DNA of 64,000 bases, from contig NZ_PREZ01000009.1 in assembly GCF_002926065.1 (NCBI RefSeq), positions 94,071-158,070 of the forward strand. The letters are read 5' to 3'. Made by a program: the position numbers and the translations under genes. This DNA is from Jeotgalibacillus proteolyticus. Lineage in GTDB: Bacteria > Bacillota > Bacilli > Bacillales > Jeotgalibacillaceae. Under the pieces are notes generated by a model, which saw only the letters and a list, made by a program, of their open reading frames with translations, had not been told where the DNA came from and did no database searches. This document shows positions 60,606-64,000 of the stretch, in pieces; the stretch's first letter is position 1, and the number at the start of each line of letters is the position of its first letter.

Positions 60606-61241
60606 TTATCTTCGTGTAAGTTCATCCCATAACCCACTTTCATATAACGCTAATTTGGTTTTTTGCGGATAGCTTTGGATACAGGCTTGGATTTCCTGTT
60701 GATCCATGTCCCCTGGGGCCAGATAATCGATGATTCGTTGTTTGGCGGATTCCAGTGGTTTTTCACTGTACTTATCGTAATTCGTGAGTAAGTCCAGGAC
60801 TTGAAGAAGCTTATAATTATTTTCCGTTACGGTAATGCGCGGTTTCCTCAAGATGACCCGTCTGTTTTTTAAATTAACCACTCTTTTGATATTCGTTTCT
60901 TTATTGGTGATGATTTCAATCATGCCAGGTGTTTGAGTCGTTAACTGTAAATCATTCGCAAAAGCGAGTCCTGTTCGATACCCAATCAGTTGATCTTCCT
61001 TATACAAGTATTTTTTCTTAATAATTTTATTAACACTTAATGATTTCTTTTTAAGTAAAGAGTCAGGTCTTGGGATAAAGTAGATCCCTTTATCAAAACG
61101 GATAATCTGTTCACGATCTGTCAGTCGTTTTAGATTTTGCCGTAGGGTTGTATCTTTCCCCATCATTTTATTGCGGAGATCTTCAGGGAAAATGGGTTCA
61201 TTATACCCGTAGTTATCAAGTAAATAACTCAATAAATCCAT
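60606..61241 (-). CDS. DUF6088/AbiEi-like protein (orphan type IV antitoxin-like)
   Basis: This 211-residue protein begins with a winged-helix (about 1-60: FPEDLRNKMM, TLRQNLKRLTDREQIIRFDKGIYFIPR), followed by YGYRTG-type sequence (LIGYRTGLAFANDLQL) and a C-terminal helical part, as in DUF6088/AbiEi. Normally such proteins repress and neutralise an AbiEii nucleotidyltransferase toxin; none is found here. It may be a lone regulator. Confidence 0.72.
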   Translation of the reverse strand: MDLLSYLLDNYGYNEPIFPEDLRNKMMGKDTTLRQNLKRLTDREQIIRFDKGIYFIPRPDSLLKKKSLSVNKIIKKKYLYKEDQLIGYRTGLAFANDLQLTTQTPGMIEIITNKETNIKRVVNLKNRRVILRKPRITVTENNYKLLQVLDLLTNYDKYSEKPLESAKQRIIDYLAPGDMDQQEIQACIQSYPQKTKLALYESGLWDELTRR

Positions 61242-61794
61242 TTTGCTTCACCTCCTGATTACAGTATACCATATTTATATATAATATATATAAAAACGTT
61301 ACACTTGCTGTTAAGTATAGTATGTCCAGGATACACTTTATTTATACATTTTTTCTGGCTTAGAGTTTCTGGACATAGTTACGAGATTAGCTAAACGATA
61401 AATTAAACAAATCAGGAAAAATTCTATGAAAATAGTACATAGTCTAATTACAGTAGTTGTGAGGGTCAAGCGTTCCTCATGAAAAGTACACCAATAAAAA
61501 GTGCACTCTTAAATTAGGTCGATAGAAGAAAATCGAAGAAATAGAGGAGATCATTCATTCTCAATGCAGCAGGGTGGCTTACTTAGAGTGAAAAGGGAAA
61601 GAGAGGTCCATTGATTATTTCTCTCTTGAGTTTTAATTAATGGATTGTTAACTAGTGAAGACGATCACACCTTTGTATCTTCTTTTAAACCTGTTTTAAT
61701 TATGCGTAGCCCCCTTTTAGTATTGAAGAGGGGCTTTATTCGTTACATATTTTTATTCCTAATATTGGACTTGGGATCTTTAGTTGAGGTGATT

Positions 61795-61860
61795 AACATT
61801 AATTTTAATGTTAACAATAACAACGTTGTTATTGTTGTTGTTAACATATGTTTTTTGCTA
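61795..61860. repeat. ATTAACATTAA / TTAACAATAACAACGTTG palindrome cluster
   Basis: Two adjoining palindromes: ATTAACATTAA-TTTTAATGTTAA and a perfect 24-bp one centred on AACGTT, then TTAACATATGTTTT. Related to the elements at 57261 and 63631. A protein-binding site (partition or incompatibility) is possible. Confidence 0.6.
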
Positions 61861-62394
61861 ATCAAATCACTGCAGCATCGAGTCTACAAGCACGATAAAA
61901 ATTTATTAAAAAGTAAAGGAAAAAGTATCATAAACGACGGAAAAATAGTGAAATTATCAAAAGGGCTGTATCCCTCTGGAGACCAGGAATTCTATCGTTA
62001 TTAGTTCTTACAGGTCTTTGTTGCTTGTATGTTTAATTTTATAACACTTCCATGATACCTTTTTTACTAATACATCCAATCGCCCATTGCTAATGGAATC
62101 TATTGGATAGGTATGTCAAGTGTCGAATACAGCTATATTGGGAAGTTTATTTCTCTAACTGTTCAATTATTAAATCTGATGGGCGTTTCCTTGTACCTAG
62201 ACTTCATGTTTCCCTAAAATGATCCCGTTACCTTTTTCAAAATTCCAAGTGATTTAAGTATCCTGAAGAAAGGGATTCAGCGTCTGTTGGAGAAATAGAT
62301 CAACCTAGAGAAAACTAATTCATTCACAATACCCTCAAACATTTAATCCTTAGCCAGGTGGCAACACTAATGGTCTTATCCCTCTGCCACCGGC

Positions 62395-62575
62395 TCATCC
62401 TGTACGAGCTGTGAAGCCCAGTTTCAAATTTAAAACCCTAAAACCCAAAAACCCAATTCCAGTCGGAAAGCTGCTTCTGAAAAATAGTTGCCCTTTTTCC
62501 TTTCGTGAACGTAAGACTGAGCAAGGGCTCTACGTTTCCAGCCGGCAGGATACCCGAACCCCTCATAGCTGTACT
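62395..62575. repeat. repeat family copy C (partial)
   Basis: Matches the distal half of copy A (57600-57790) at moderate identity, including GTTGCCCTTTT, AGCAAGGGCTCTAC and TTTCCAGCCGG. The hairpin GCCCTT/AAGGGC with an inner CTT-CGT/ACG-AAG is kept although the bases differ. Confidence 0.65.
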
Positions 62576-62620
62576 CCCTTAATACTATCGAAGCCTTCGT
62601 CCGTTTTGAAATCTCTTGTA

Positions 62621-62836
62621 TTAACTTTTGTCATCACTTTTGTATTCCAGAAGATCTCCAGGCTGACACTCCAATGCTTTACAAATAGCCTCTAAAGTTG
62701 ATAGCCTGATCGCTTTCGCTTTCCCATTTTTTAATATTGAAAGATTAGCCATCGTGATTCCAACTTTCTCGGAGAGTTCTGTTACACTCATTTTCCTTTT
62801 AGCCAGCATCACATCAATATGAATTATAATCGCCAT
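62621..62836 (-). CDS. small XRE-family HTH regulator (YozG-like)
   Basis: 71 residues, nearly all one Cro/CI-type HTH: MLAKRKMSVTELSEKVGITM, ANLSILKNGKAKAIR, LEAICKALECQPGDLLEY. ATG 62836 is chosen because GAGGTG lies six bases upstream. It directly follows the DUF2975 membrane protein, a common pairing in Bacillus. Confidence 0.88.
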   Translation of the reverse strand: MAIIIHIDVMLAKRKMSVTELSEKVGITMANLSILKNGKAKAIRLSTLEAICKALECQPGDLLEYKSDDKS

Positions 62837-62846
62837 TTTATTCACC

Positions 62847-63338
62847 TCAGACCGTTAAATCATTTTCCGATTTTATGGTAATTGCTTCTTGTAAAAGTCT
62901 TTCGAGAACTGCAGCAAAGACGGCAATGACTAATGAAGCACCCACAATGACCAATCCCATAAGTACGAGACCTGGTGCATCATCCCATTCCGCTATGATA
63001 AAAATGAATGGAAGGACCACTACATACAACCCACTGATGATGAGGGCACAAATTTTGATCTTCTTGAGAGATATCACGGAGAGCTCTGTGAACGCCTGAC
63101 TATTGTCAATATAACGCAGCAGCACTAAAGCTTGATATAGCGCAAAGTAAAAAGGAATGGTCGATACATACATCACGGTTAGTACGCCTAAAATCATATA
63201 AGCAAGCTCTGCGCCCGGTTGTATATGCCCAATGGCTTCTTTTATTACCTGCGGCAACCCAAAAACACACAAAGCTAGAACAGGAATTCCCATAAGAATA
63301 ACAGCTGTCCTCAAGAAGAATGTTGATCCTCGTTTCAT
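62847..63338 (-). CDS. DUF2975 membrane protein (YoaS-like)
   Basis: 163 residues with four membrane helices (about 8-30, 45-67, 92-113 and 118-143), the DUF2975 plan, with FYFALYQALVLLRYIDNSQAF between helices 2 and 3. ATG 63338 has GAGGTG. It is followed by the XRE regulator at 10 bp. Function unknown. Confidence 0.85.
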   Translation of the reverse strand: MKRGSTFFLRTAVILMGIPVLALCVFGLPQVIKEAIGHIQPGAELAYMILGVLTVMYVSTIPFYFALYQALVLLRYIDNSQAFTELSVISLKKIKICALIISGLYVVVLPFIFIIAEWDDAPGLVLMGLVIVGASLVIAVFAAVLERLLQEAITIKSENDLTV

Positions 63339-63468
63339 AAATAACACCTCACTAATTTATTGTATTTAAAAATTTACCACGTTATTTATCGTTTTACAAT
63401 AAATATTTATTATTTTATATTTATCTTTTATTCTAAATCAATATTATTTTCATTTCTTAACATAACAA

Positions 63469-63499
63469 AAAGAGCATCTCATTATTAGGAAATGCTCTT
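63469..63499. terminator. hairpin at right of DUF2975 gene
   Basis: The stem AAGAGCAT/ATGCTCTT with A- and T-rich flanks. It lies upstream of the DUF2975 gene, so it probably belonged to a gene on the plus strand that is now lost. Confidence 0.65.
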
Positions 63500-63527
63500 G
63501 AAAAATTGAGGATATTAAAATCTTGTT

Positions 63528-63588
63528 GCTTATTAGCCTAAGGTGGATCCTAATAAAGCTGGCCGGGCATGTGAAAGATACGATCATT
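63528..63588 (+). pseudogene. remnant of an Excalibur-domain gene end
   Basis: The frame reads A Y stop P K V D P N K A G R A C E R, which matches the last residues of the thermonuclease at 57160-57213 (AYQPKMDRDKDGWACER). It has a CAG to TAG change. It marks the start of repeat copy B. Confidence 0.75.
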
Positions 63589-64000
63589 TCTCGATACGAC
63601 TAACTAACACTTATCCTTTGAATAGGATATATGTTAACAATAATCATGTTGTTACTATTAACATATGTTTTAATGTTTGGTATTAATTGAAAAAAGAGAT
63701 CATTTTTAAGCTATTTAAGGCTTTTGAATGGTCTTTTTTTTGTTGCATAAGAATTTCTGAAAGAATTTCGCCATATACTTGTGCTCCATTAATAAAACCC
63801 CTGAAAGTAAGATAAACCCCAAAGGCCACCCTTTCATACCTTAAGACGGCAGCACTAACGGTTTGAGCAAAAAACAAAGGCTAGTTTTTGTCAGTCCGTA
63901 AGTGTCGCTGTGGCATTAAAGGACTCGATAACCACGCGCTGTACGGCTTGCGCCTACAGACCGTAGGTTCCTGATCCCTTTGCCTTCGGCCCATCCCCCA
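63528..64000. repeat. repeat family copy B (runs off the window)
   Basis: Matches copy A from 57160 to about 57625: ATGTTAACAATAAT palindrome (63631), AAAAAGAGAT terminator, TTAAGACGGCAGCACTAACGG, GTCAGTCCGTAAG and CTGTACGGC-loop-GCCTACAG. The loop differs (TTGC for TTAT) but the stem is kept. Confidence 0.8.

Larger units (their letters stand above)
61242..62620. other. 1.4-kb region without convincing genes
   Basis: Open frames are short and lack ribosome sites. A terminator-like stem AGCCCC/GGGGCT lies at 61708-61735. A dense palindromic element lies at 61795-61860, including the 24-bp perfect palindrome centred on AACAACGTTGTT. The last 280 bp belong to the repeat family. The frame at 61645-62004 runs through the palindrome and is not believed. 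Confidence 0.5.

Noticed and set aside
61645..62004. 119-codon plus-strand open frame
   Set aside because: It passes through a terminator-like stem and a long palindrome that produce the NNNN/VVIVVV run, has no ribosome site and no recognisable domain.

Overview
The window is a low-GC, AT-rich stretch of a large conjugative plasmid from a Bacillales host (Bacillaceae-like). The evidence is two ParA-type partition loci, a primase-type Rep gene, a Gram-positive (Tcp-like) type IV transfer operon, toxin-antitoxin-like genes, serine resolvases with res sites, and typical Bacillus ribosome binding sites with many TTG/GTG starts. No rRNA, tRNA, CRISPR array or intact insertion sequence was seen.

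Layout. 1-7.4 kb: a MerR-like coiled-coil protein, par locus 1 (minus strand), a small island with a KwaB-like (DUF4868) gene followed by a KwaA-like membrane protein (possible Kiwa-type defence), then par locus 2 flanked by dense TGTAGA/TCTACA repeats. 7.2-8.9 kb: replication region, with three hairpins sharing one heptaloop, a terminator-like attenuator and a primase/PriCT-type Rep. 8.97-9.43 kb: a nested inverted repeat and a 309-nt tract with a single C, just upstream of the transfer operon. 9.4-23 kb: transfer operon (coupling ATPase, Replic_Relax protein, TcpC/D/E, VirB4, lipoprotein, VirB6-like, lytic transglycosylase-NlpC/P60), ending in a broken Cas4-like nuclease. 23-28 kb: MazF-like protein, then a copper-type module (YdhK lipoprotein, F510_1955-type protein, two-component system, Cys-rich four-helix protein) with a shared direct-repeat operator.

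28.3-47.2 kb is the most interesting part. Two large HTH-TPR regulators of the RRNPP (NprR/PlcR) kind, each with a candidate small peptide gene, sit beside a divergent biosynthetic cluster. The right arm encodes KR (FabG), ACP, KS-alpha, a BtrH-like acyltransferase, two hotdog dehydratases (one lacking the catalytic His), a KS-beta/chain-length-factor-like protein without catalytic residues, an enoyl reductase (FabI) and AcpS. The left arm encodes a second ACP, class II aldolase, SagB-like flavin dehydrogenase, adenylating ligase, aminotransferase, alpha/beta hydrolase and a sialidase-fold protein. I infer a self-contained, reducing type II polyketide/fatty-acyl pathway under peptide quorum-sensing control; the product is unknown.

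47-57 kb: a decayed DJ-1-like gene, a resolvase with three res subsites, a CHAT protease-like protein, an unknown protein followed by a PD-(D/E)XK-like protein, a Ser/Thr kinase (possible defence island), a frameshifted K+ channel, a DUF4236 protein and a thermonuclease-Excalibur protein. 57-64 kb: three copies of a GC-richer, gene-free repeat that may encode a structured RNA, a transglutaminase-like gene pair, a dead resolvase fragment, an AbrB-like/Doc pair, a DUF6088/AbiEi-like gene and an XRE/DUF2975 pair.
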